Shown: positions 1 to 5,125 of the stretch, one piece after another | Position numbering within the stretch: the first letter of the stretch is position 1 | Layout: the number at the start of each line of letters is the position of its first letter | Source of the DNA: Actinomycetota bacterium | Lineage (GTDB): Bacteria > Actinomycetota > Acidimicrobiia > Acidimicrobiales > JAFATL01 | Assembly (NCBI GenBank): GCA_019243975.1 | Contig: JAFATL010000684.1 | Location: 1-5,125 of the forward strand | Direction: 5' to 3' | Length of the DNA: 5,125 nucleotides | Notes under the pieces: model-generated | Database searches by the model: none | What the model was told of the DNA's origin: nothing | The model's input: the letters and a program-made list of their open reading frames with translations, nothing else | Position numbers and translations under genes: made by a program

Positions 1-3
1 GGC

Positions 4-1017
4 ATGAAAGTGGACGGAGGGATCGGGTTCAACCTGGCCGAGGTACCACAGCAGGCCAAGGAGCAGGAAGCAGCGGGCTACGACGGCGTGTGGACGGCGG
101 AGACCAGCCACGACCCGTTCTTCCCGCTGCTGCTGGCCGCCGAGCACACCGAGTCGCTGCAGCTGGGCACCGGCATCGCGGTGGCGTTCGCGCGCAACCC
201 GATGAACCTCGCCCAGATCGCCAACGACCTGCAGCTGTACTCGGGCGGGCGCTTCATGCTCGGCCTCGGCAGCCAGATCAAGGCCCACATCGAGAAGCGC
301 TTCAGCATGCCGTGGTCGCACCCGGCGCCCCGCATGCGCGAGCTCATCCTCGCCATGCGCGCCATCTGGGACTGCTGGGCCAACGGCACCAAGCTCGACT
401 TCCGCGGCGACTTCTACCAGCACACGCTGATGACGCCGTTCTTCAACCCCGGTCCCAACCCGTTCGGCCCGCCCAAGGTCTTCCTCGCCGCCGTCGGCGA
501 CAAGATGACCGAGGTGGCCGGTGAGGTGTGCGACGGCCTGCTCGTCCACGGCTTCACCACCGAGCGCTACCTGCGCGAGGTCACCCTCCCGGCCGTCGAG
601 CGCGGCCTGGCCAAGGCGGGCCGCTCGCGCGACGACTTCGAGGTGAGCTATCCCTCGTTCGTCGTCACCGGCGAGACCGACGAGGCGATGGAGAAGGCGG
701 CCGTCGGCACGCGCCAGCAGATCGCCTTCTACGGCTCGACGCCCGCCTACCGCCCAGTGCTCGAGCTGCACGGGTGGGGCGACCTGCAGACGGAGCTCAA
801 CGGGCTGTCGAAGCAGGGCGAGTGGGTGAAGATGGGCGAGCTCATCGACGACGAGGTGATGAACGCCTTCGCGGTGGTGGCGTCACCCGACGAGGTACCC
901 AAAGCCCTCGCCAACCGCTTCGGCAACGCCGTCGACCGCGTCAGCTTCTACACGCCGTATGCGTCCGACCCGGCGCGCTGGCGCCAAGTCCTCGACGCCC
1001 TCAAGGCGGCCGGTTAG
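4..1017 (+). CDS. LLM-class F420-dependent oxidoreductase (MSMEG_2256/TIGR03617-like)
   Basis: This is a luciferase-like monooxygenase-fold flavin/deazaflavin oxidoreductase of 337 residues, expected to be a cytosolic TIM barrel that uses reduced or oxidised F420 on an unidentified substrate. Seen in the sequence: the N-terminal strand and helix with GYDGVWTAE (25-33), GTGIAV (55-60), the GGRFMLGLGSQ turn (81-91) typical of the fold, HIEKRFSMPWSHPAPRMRE (95-113), FLAAVG (160-165), and IAFYGSTPAYRPVLE (240-254). The last blocks are what I recall as characteristic of the MSMEG_2256 subfamily. Similarity starts at the first residues and runs to the end, so the gene is intact and ATG at 4 is a reasonable start. 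Only three bases precede it, so its promoter, ribosome binding site and upstream operon partners cannot be judged. It ends in TAG, sharing bases with the stop of the converging acyl-AMP ligase gene. F420 rather than FMN use is inferred from the subfamily; no substrate can be read from the sequence. Confidence 0.93.
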   Translation: MKVDGGIGFNLAEVPQQAKEQEAAGYDGVWTAETSHDPFFPLLLAAEHTESLQLGTGIAVAFARNPMNLAQIANDLQLYSGGRFMLGLGSQIKAHIEKRFSMPWSHPAPRMRELILAMRAIWDCWANGTKLDFRGDFYQHTLMTPFFNPGPNPFGPPKVFLAAVGDKMTEVAGEVCDGLLVHGFTTERYLREVTLPAVERGLAKAGRSRDDFEVSYPSFVVTGETDEAMEKAAVGTRQQIAFYGSTPAYRPVLELHGWGDLQTELNGLSKQGEWVKMGELIDDEVMNAFAVVASPDEVPKALANRFGNAVDRVSFYTPYASDPARWRQVLDALKAAG

Positions 1018-2693
1018 GCGGGTTGCAGTTCCCGCTCGAGGTAGCGGGTGCGGCACAACGAGCGCTGGAGCTTGCCGGACGAGGTCTTGGGCAAGGTTCC
1101 TGCGGTCACCAGCACGACGTCGCTGGCGGGCATGCCGACGGCGTCCTGCACGCGTTGCGCAACCGCGGTCTTGACCGGCGCGGGGTCGTCGGCCTTGGTC
1201 TCGGCCACGACGACCATGGCGTCGCGACCGCTGCGGCCCTCGACGCCGAAGGCGATCACGTTGCCGGCGCGCACGCCGTCGACCTCGGCCACCGCCCGCT
1301 CGATGTCCTCGGGGAACACCTTGCGGCCGCCCACGTTGATGACGTCCTTGATACGGCCGCACACCACGAGCTCGCCCTCGACGAGATACGAGAGGTCGCC
1401 GGTTCGCAGCCAGCCGTCACCCGGCGCGTCGCCGGCATCGACGTGGAACAGGTCGGCGTTGACGTCGGGGCGCTTGTAGTAGCCGGGCGTGACCGATGTG
1501 CCCCGGATCTCCAGCTCGCCGACCTCGCGCTCGCGCAGCACCTCGCCGGTGGCGGGGTCGCAGATGCGGAACTCCAGGCCGGGCACGGGCTTGCCCAGGC
1601 GAGCCAGCGAGCGGGCGTCGTTGCCCTCCTTGGCCGGCGCCGCGTAGCGATCGAGCTCGAGGGCGGTGCGGTCGACCTCGTCGATCACCAGGCCTCGGCC
1701 AGGCGGCGGGAACGCACCGGCGATGGCGAGCTCGGCCATGCCGAAGGCGGGGAAGATGGCCTCCGGGCGCAGCCCGTGGCGGGCGCCGGCGGCGACGAAG
1801 TTGGCCACCGTCTTCGGGTCGACGGGCTCGGCGCCGTTGAGGGCGAGGCGAAAACGCGACAGGTCGAGCTGCTCCGAGCGCTTGAGACCGCGCGTCGCCA
1901 GCGACCACGAGAAGTTGGGGCCGGCAGTCGCCGTCCCGCCGAACTCGCTCATCCATTCCATCCAGCGACCCGGCGCGGCGAGGAAGTCCTGCGGGGCGGC
2001 CAGCACCAGGTCGGTGCCGCTGATCATCGGCAAGGTGAGCAAACCGATGAGGCCCATGTCGTGGTAGATCGGCAACCACGACACCAGCACGTCGTTGTCG
2101 GGGTCGAGGGCGGCGGCGATCGCCGCGGCGTCGAGGTTGGCGAGGATGGTGCGGTGCGGGAGCGTTACGCCCTTCGGGTCGGTCGTCGACCCGCTGGTGA
2201 ACTGCAGCACCGCCAGTGACTCGGGGTCGATCGTCGGTGCGCTGAACGCTCCGGTGCCGAGAGCGTCGAGCGACACGAACGGCGGGTCGCCCGCCACCGG
2301 CTCCACGAATGCGGCCAGCTCGGGGTCGATCAGCACCAAGGAGATGTCGGCGTTGTGGATGCGCGTGCGCGTCTGGCTGACGAACTCGTCGATCGAGCCG
2401 AGCCGCATGGGCAGCGGCAGCACGACGACGGTCGCCCCCGCCAGCCAGGTGGCCTGCAGGGCGGTGACCAGCTTGCGGGTGGTCGGCCCGAGCAGGGCGA
2501 CGTGTGACCCAGGACCGATGCCGAGGGCCTGCAGCGCACCCGCGATGGCGCGGGCCTCGTCGTGGACCTGCGCCCACGGGACGGGATCGGACCGGTCGCC
2601 CATCAAGAACGTGACGGTGCCGCCTCGACCAGTGGCCTCCTCGATGCGCCGGGGCAGCGTCGTAGAGACCTTCTCCGCGTGGGTCATGTCCAT
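1014..2693 (-). CDS. Fatty acyl-AMP ligase / acyl-CoA synthetase-like enzyme (ANL superfamily)
   Basis: This acyl-activating enzyme of 559 residues is expected to adenylate a fatty acid with ATP and pass the acyl group to a carrier-protein or CoA thiol. Adenylation motifs are all present: FTSGSTTDPKG (165-175, phosphate-binding A3), WLPIYHDMGLIG (206-217, typical of fatty acyl-AMP ligases), GMAE (318-321, A5), GYYKRPD (404-410), TGDL (431-434, A7, ribose-binding Asp), GRIKD (446-450, A8 hinge) and LPKTSSGKLQR (534-544, A10, catalytic Lys541). About 45 residues separate GMAE from GKPVPG (367-372). That is some 20 more than in ordinary acyl-CoA synthetases and matches the usual position of the acyl-AMP-ligase insertion. 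FPEDIE (460-465) also resembles the ligase group, so I favour an AMP ligase over a CoA synthetase without certainty. ATG at 2693 is used; the in-frame ATG at 2687 is equally possible. Neither has a Shine-Dalgarno sequence, and a -10-like TACCTT lies 7 nt ahead of the first. No polyketide synthase, peptide synthetase or carrier-protein gene is visible nearby. Confidence 0.92.
   Translation of the reverse strand: MDMTHAEKVSTTLPRRIEEATGRGGTVTFLMGDRSDPVPWAQVHDEARAIAGALQALGIGPGSHVALLGPTTRKLVTALQATWLAGATVVVLPLPMRLGSIDEFVSQTRTRIHNADISLVLIDPELAAFVEPVAGDPPFVSLDALGTGAFSAPTIDPESLAVLQFTSGSTTDPKGVTLPHRTILANLDAAAIAAALDPDNDVLVSWLPIYHDMGLIGLLTLPMISGTDLVLAAPQDFLAAPGRWMEWMSEFGGTATAGPNFSWSLATRGLKRSEQLDLSRFRLALNGAEPVDPKTVANFVAAGARHGLRPEAIFPAFGMAELAIAGAFPPPGRGLVIDEVDRTALELDRYAAPAKEGNDARSLARLGKPVPGLEFRICDPATGEVLREREVGELEIRGTSVTPGYYKRPDVNADLFHVDAGDAPGDGWLRTGDLSYLVEGELVVCGRIKDVINVGGRKVFPEDIERAVAEVDGVRAGNVIAFGVEGRSGRDAMVVVAETKADDPAPVKTAVAQRVQDAVGMPASDVVLVTAGTLPKTSSGKLQRSLCRTRYLERELQPA
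1018..1035. terminator. Short GC stem-loop at the convergent gene ends
   Basis: GCGGG (1018-1022) and CCCGC (1031-1035) form a perfect 5-bp inverted repeat around an 8-nt loop. G1017-T1036 can add a wobble pair in the plus-strand RNA. The stem begins directly after the oxidoreductase TAG stop and lies inside the last codons of the opposing acyl-AMP ligase gene. There is no T-run on either side, so it is not a classical intrinsic terminator. It could be a U-less terminator or 3'-end stabiliser, or a chance result of high GC content. Confidence 0.28.
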
Positions 2694-2700
2694 ACGACTG

Positions 2701-2706
2701 AAGGTA
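2701..2706 (-). promoter_or_regulatory. Candidate -10 element for leaderless acyl-AMP ligase transcript
   Basis: Read on the minus strand, 2706 to 2701 is TACCTT, fitting the TAnnnT consensus for a housekeeping sigma factor. Seven bases separate it from the ATG at 2693, which would place transcription initiation at or next to the start codon. No purine-rich ribosome binding site lies before the ATG, which fits a leaderless mRNA. No convincing -35 hexamer is seen 16-18 bp upstream. The assignment is by pattern and spacing only. Confidence 0.42.
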
Positions 2707-2713
2707 CGGAGCC

Positions 2714-2742
2714 CCGGTTACATCCGGCTTTCGTGCCGGTTA
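2714..2742. repeat. CCGGTTA direct repeat with nested CCGGC/GCCGG hairpin in the divergent intergenic region
   Basis: CCGGTTA occurs at 2714-2720 and again at 2736-2742, 22 bp apart start to start, which is about two helical turns. Between and overlapping them, CCGGC (2724-2728) and GCCGG (2735-2739) form a 5-bp inverted repeat with a 6-nt loop. The block lies between the two candidate -10 elements and overlaps the spacer region of the acyl-AMP ligase promoter, where a regulator could bind. The repeats are short and the region is GC-rich, so chance is a real alternative. No regulator gene is adjacent. Confidence 0.25.
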
Positions 2743-2786
2743 AGGATCGAAGCGGCGGGGTCGGTCGGAGCGCGCCGCCACGTTGG

Positions 2787-2792
2787 TAGCGT
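2787..2792 (+). promoter_or_regulatory. Candidate -10 element for leaderless ABC operon transcript
   Basis: TAGCGT fits TAnnnT and ends 9 nt before the GTG at 2802, so initiation about 7-9 nt downstream would fall on or beside the start codon. The bases between it and the GTG contain no Shine-Dalgarno sequence. The region around 2763-2769, where a -35 would sit, shows only a weak match. Together with the mirror arrangement on the other strand this suggests that both divergent genes are transcribed without leaders. Confidence 0.42.
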
Positions 2793-2801
2793 GCTGTCGC
2801 C

Positions 2802-3692
2802 GTGCTCGAGCTCACCGGGCTGACCAGGAGATTCGGCCCGGTCGTCGCCCTCGACAACCTTTCCTTCACCGTTCCCGGCGGACAGGTGTTCGGGTTCCTC
2901 GGCCCGAACGGCGCAGGGAAGACGACTGCTATGCGCGCCATTCTCGGCATCTCCGCGCTCGACGGGGGCCAGATCCGCTGGGAGGGGGCGCCGGTCACCG
3001 GCGAGGACCGGCGCCGGTTCGGCTACATGCCCGAGGAGCGGGGGCTCTACCCCACCATGCCGGTGGCGGAGCAACTGGTGTTCCTCGCCGAGTTGCGCGG
3101 CATGGATCGGGCCACGGCCCGGCGGTCGGCGACCCACTGGCTGGAGCGGCTCGGCGTGGCCGAGCGCGCCGCTGACAAGCTGGAAGCGCTCTCGCTCGGT
3201 AACCAGCAGCGGGTGCAGCTGGCGGCCGCGTTCGTGCACGAGCCCGAGCTGCTCGTGCTCGACGAGCCGTTCTCCGGCCTCGATCCCGTGGGCATCGACG
3301 CGCTCAGCGAGGTGCTGCACCAGGAGGCCGAGGCCGGTCGCACCGTGCTGTTCTCCAGCCACCAGCTCGACCTGGTGGAGGACATGTGCCGGTCGGTGGC
3401 GATCATCAACCGCGGCCGCCTGGTGGTGACGGGCACAGTGGACGAGCTGGAGCTGGCGGGGGCACCGCGCCTCGAGGTGGAGGTCGACGGTGACGAGCAC
3501 GGGACGTGGGCGCGCAGCCTGGGCGGCGTCGAGATCGTCGGCAATGAGAACGGCCGGCTGCGGTTGGTCCTCGACGAGGGCGTCGACCCGCAGGGCGTCC
3601 TGCGGGCGGCGGAGGCGGCCGGCGCCGTGCGCCATTTCAGCTTCGAGCGGCGCCGGCTGTCCGAGGTGTTCAGGGAAGCGGTGGCGGCGTGA
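2802..3692 (+). CDS. ABC transporter ATP-binding protein (NatA-like, DUF4162-type C-terminus)
   Basis: This is the cytoplasmic ATPase subunit of an ABC-2 exporter, 296 residues. Seen in order: Walker A GPNGAGKTT (34-42), the Q-loop region GYMPEERGLYP (74-84), the signature segment LSLGNQQR (130-137), Walker B LLVLDEP (150-156) with catalytic Glu155, D-loop SGLDP (158-162) and the switch histidine His187 in SSHQLD. Glu78 stands where the Q-loop glutamine is expected. The PEERGLY form and the LSxGxQQ signature are usual for ATPases carrying a DUF4162 tail, so these are subfamily features and not defects. Residues from about 222 to the end form the accessory C-terminal domain, finishing with a LSEVFREAV helix. 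The start is GTG with no ribosome binding site but a -10-like TAGCGT 9 nt upstream. The stop overlaps the permease start (GTGA), so the two are translationally coupled and probably form one complex. The substrate cannot be read from the ATPase; sodium, peptide or drug export are all known among relatives. Confidence 0.96.
   Translation: MLELTGLTRRFGPVVALDNLSFTVPGGQVFGFLGPNGAGKTTAMRAILGISALDGGQIRWEGAPVTGEDRRRFGYMPEERGLYPTMPVAEQLVFLAELRGMDRATARRSATHWLERLGVAERAADKLEALSLGNQQRVQLAAAFVHEPELLVLDEPFSGLDPVGIDALSEVLHQEAEAGRTVLFSSHQLDLVEDMCRSVAIINRGRLVVTGTVDELELAGAPRLEVEVDGDEHGTWARSLGGVEIVGNENGRLRLVLDEGVDPQGVLRAAEAAGAVRHFSFERRRLSEVFREAVAA
3672..3678 (+). promoter_or_regulatory. Weak ribosome binding site for the permease gene
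   Basis: AGGGAAG lies inside the last codons of the ATPase gene, with 10 nt between it and the GTG at 3689. It resembles AGGAGG only partly. Its position supports GTG at 3689 as the permease start, helped by re-initiation at the overlapping GTGA. Confidence 0.35.
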
Positions 3693-4879
3693 GCTCGCCC
3701 GTTTGGCTGGTGGCGCGGCGGGAGATCCGCGAGCGCGTGCGAGCGCGGTCGTTCCGCATCGGCACGGTCGTCTCGGCGCTCATCGTGGTCGCGGTGATCG
3801 CCATCCCAGCGTCACGCAAGGGCCACATCAGCACCTACCGAGTCGGCGTGGTCGACGCGCCCACGGCGGCGACGGTCGGCGAGATCCAACGGTTGGCGGG
3901 CACGTTGCACGTGCATCTCGTCGTGCGCGCGGTGGCGTCGGCTGACGATGCCCGCGCGCTCATCCGCCAGAAGCAACTCGACGTGGCTGCAGTCGGCGCC
4001 CGCGAGCTGCTCGTCAAGGAACCACCGGCCCCCGAGGACGCGGGCAAGAAGCCGCAGCTGATCAATGCCGTCGGCCTCACCGTGCGCCTGCAGGCGCTGG
4101 TGGCGCGGCTCGGCCCCGCGGCTCTGGAGACGGCCGTCGCCCTCCGCCAGCCCGTGCCCGTGCACGGCGTCGAGAAGCCCGCCGCCAGCGCCGGGCAGCG
4201 CCTCACCGCCTTCTTCGGCGTGTTGATTCTGTTCATCTTCCTGCAGCAATACGGCACGTGGGTGCTCAACGGCGTGGTCGAGGAGAAGTCGTCCCGTGTG
4301 GTCGAGGTGCTCCTCGCCGCGATCACGCCGCGCCAGCTCGTGGCGGGCAAGGTGATCGGCGTGGGCGCCGTCGCACTTTTCCAAGGCTTCACGCTGGTGG
4401 TCGTTGCCCTCGTGACCGCGCGGGCGGTGGGGTCCGAGCTCCTGCACGGCGCAGCCCAGGGCAACATCGTGTGGACGTTCGCCTGGTTCATCGTCGGCTA
4501 CGCCTTCTACTCGTGGGCGTACGCGGCGGTGGGTTCGCTGGTCAACCGGCAGTCCGACGCGCAGAACGCCGCCTTCCCGCTGATGGTGCCGCTGCTCGTC
4601 GGGTACATCACCACGACCAGCCTCATCGGAGCGGGAGACCCGTCGCCGTTCGCCCGCGTACTGTCCTTCTTCCCGGCGACCGCACCGGTTGTGATGCCGA
4701 TGATCCTGGGCATCGGCAAAGCCACCGCGTGGCAGTCGGCCATCGCCATGGCCATCACGATCGCGGCGGTCTTCGTCCTCATCCGCGTGGCCGGGATGGT
4801 CTACGCCCGGGCCGTGCTGCACACGGGCCGGCGGCTGAAGCTGAGCGAGGTCCTCTCGAAGGACTTCGCCTCTGCCTGA
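3689..4879 (+). CDS. ABC-2 type transporter permease (NatB/YhaP-like)
   Basis: This integral membrane subunit of 396 residues is the partner of the preceding ATPase. After a short basic cytoplasmic N-terminus (WLVARREIRERVRARSF, 6-22) there is a first membrane segment at about 24-41. A largely soluble domain of about 130 residues (42-170), expected outside the membrane, follows. A cluster of further hydrophobic segments lies at about 171-190, 222-245, 261-284, 294-314, 325-343 and 350-372. EEKSSRVVEVLLAAITPRQL (198-217), followed by VAGK, is the hallmark cytoplasmic coupling helix of NatB-type ABC-2 permeases. The tail (about 373-396) is polar and basic. Length and topology fit an intact family member. 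The GTG start overlaps the ATPase TGA by 4 bp, showing a two-gene operon. The substrate is unknown: NatB exports sodium in Bacillus, but this family is too broad to transfer that role. The gene ends 15 bp from the converging leuS stop. Confidence 0.95.
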   Translation: MSSPVWLVARREIRERVRARSFRIGTVVSALIVVAVIAIPASRKGHISTYRVGVVDAPTAATVGEIQRLAGTLHVHLVVRAVASADDARALIRQKQLDVAAVGARELLVKEPPAPEDAGKKPQLINAVGLTVRLQALVARLGPAALETAVALRQPVPVHGVEKPAASAGQRLTAFFGVLILFIFLQQYGTWVLNGVVEEKSSRVVEVLLAAITPRQLVAGKVIGVGAVALFQGFTLVVVALVTARAVGSELLHGAAQGNIVWTFAWFIVGYAFYSWAYAAVGSLVNRQSDAQNAAFPLMVPLLVGYITTTSLIGAGDPSPFARVLSFFPATAPVVMPMILGIGKATAWQSAIAMAITIAAVFVLIRVAGMVYARAVLHTGRRLKLSEVLSKDFASA

Positions 4880-4910
4880 GTCGCCTACCGACGATCAGAG
4901 GACGAGGTTC
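4861..4910 (+). terminator. Bulged stem-loop between convergent permease and leuS genes
   Basis: TCGCCTCTG (4866-4874) pairs with CAGAGG-A-CGA (4896-4905), leaving A4902 bulged. In plus-strand RNA the stem can extend outward through 4861-4865 with 4906-4910, using two G-U pairs. Inside the loop, GTCG (4880-4883) can pair with CGAC (4889-4892) around a 5-nt loop. The structure covers both stop codons and the whole 15-bp gap, where a terminator for the ABC operon would be expected. There is no T-run after the stem, and part of the pairing is inside coding sequence. It is therefore a plausible U-less or bidirectional terminator, not a proven one. Confidence 0.4.
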
Positions 4911-5125
4911 ACCAGCTTGGGCGGCTTGGCGATCACCTTGCGGGGCGCGCCACCTGCCAGCTGCTCCTGGACCTTGTCGGACGCCAGGGCCAGGCGCTCG
5001 GCCTCGGCCTCGTCGATGTCGGGCGACACCTCGAGGCGGTCACGCACCTTGCCGTTGACCTGCACGACCATCGTCACCGTCTCCAGCTTGACCAGGTCGG
5101 GGTCGGCCTCGGGCCAGGCCTGGGC
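4895..5125 (-). CDS. leuS: Leucyl-tRNA synthetase, C-terminal fragment (gene continues beyond the window)
   Basis: The last 76 codons and the TGA stop (4897-4895 on the minus strand) of leucyl-tRNA synthetase, the cytosolic class I enzyme that charges tRNA-Leu, are present; the frame is open to the window edge. The visible part starts with the WPEADP segment (residues 4-9 of the fragment), usual at the end of the anticodon-binding region. TMVVQVNGKVRDRLEV follows, then an EAERLAL helix, and the chain ends in RKVIAKPPKLVNLVL. This order matches the small C-terminal domain of bacterial LeuRS, which is tethered to the body and contacts the outer corner and long variable arm of tRNA-Leu. The GTG at 5077 should not be taken as a start, since conserved LeuRS sequence continues upstream of it. 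The C-terminus is complete and looks normal. The gene converges on the ABC operon and shares no obvious function with it. Confidence 0.95.
   Translation of the reverse strand, partial: AQAWPEADPDLVKLETVTMVVQVNGKVRDRLEVSPDIDEAEAERLALASDKVQEQLAGGAPRKVIAKPPKLVNLVL

Noticed and set aside
528..2219. Very long plus-strand open frame (563 codons) running through the oxidoreductase and antisense to the acyl-AMP ligase.
   Set aside because: Its translation is Arg/Ala/Gly/Val-rich with no recognisable motifs, and it overlaps two genes with clear family motifs. Long stop-free antisense frames are expected at this GC content.
2718..3635. Minus-strand open frame of 305 codons opposite the ABC ATPase.
   Set aside because: The composition is low-complexity (His, Gln, Arg, Ala-rich) and it lies opposite an ATPase with all ABC motifs; it is a shadow of that gene's codon bias.
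3812..4822. Minus-strand open frame of 336 codons opposite the permease.
   Set aside because: It is rich in Asp, His, Arg and Gly without domain structure, as expected for the complement of a hydrophobic GC-rich gene.
4258..5058. Plus-strand open frame running through the permease end and opposite leuS.
   Set aside because: It overlaps two confidently recognised genes, is Arg/Ala/Pro-rich and has no motif; it is an out-of-frame artefact.
4895..5077. A stand-alone 60-residue protein starting at the GTG at 5077 on the minus strand.
   Set aside because: Recognisable LeuRS sequence (WPEADP) continues in the same frame upstream to the window edge, so this is the end of leuS and not a small gene.
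1..5125. Possible mobile element, CRISPR array, tRNA/rRNA or defence system.
   Set aside because: Reading both strands showed no spaced repeat array, terminal inverted repeats, transposase or integrase motifs, cloverleaf-like sequence or compositional break. The whole window is accounted for by metabolic, transport and translation genes.

Overview
The window is uniformly GC-rich (roughly two-thirds G+C, strong G/C third-position bias) and densely coding. An F420-type luciferase-like oxidoreductase, a fatty acyl-AMP ligase-like enzyme, GTG starts and starts without Shine-Dalgarno sequences together suggest a chromosomal segment of an actinomycete. An environmental lineage such as Acidimicrobiia is possible, but nothing in the window fixes the genus. 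I see no phage, transposon, CRISPR, tRNA or rRNA signature.

Layout: (1) 4-1017 (+) is a full-length luciferase-like F420-dependent oxidoreductase of the MSMEG_2256 type. (2) 1014-2693 (-) is an ANL-superfamily acyl-activating enzyme, most like fatty acyl-AMP ligases. It converges on gene 1, and the two stop codons share bases in the tetramer TTAG. (3) 2694-2801 is a 108-bp divergent intergenic region. Each gene facing away from it has a TAnnnT -10-like hexamer 7-9 nt before its start and no Shine-Dalgarno sequence, so both are candidates for leaderless transcription. (4) 2802-3692 and 3689-4879 (+) form a two-gene ABC-2 operon, with an ATPase carrying a DUF4162-like tail and a NatB-type permease, joined by a GTGA stop/start overlap. 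(5) 4895-5125 (-) is the C-terminal end of leucyl-tRNA synthetase (leuS), which continues past the window. A stem-loop covers the 15-bp gap between the converging permease and leuS genes.

How the genes relate: the ATPase and permease almost certainly form one exporter, substrate unknown. The acyl-AMP ligase and the F420-type oxidoreductase may both act in lipid or secondary metabolism, but they are convergent and not co-transcribed, so a shared pathway is only a possibility. leuS is an unrelated housekeeping neighbour. Overall this looks like ordinary chromosomal territory. I found no convincing undescribed system; the points most worth a second look are the paired leaderless promoters and the acyl-AMP ligase with no visible carrier-protein partner.
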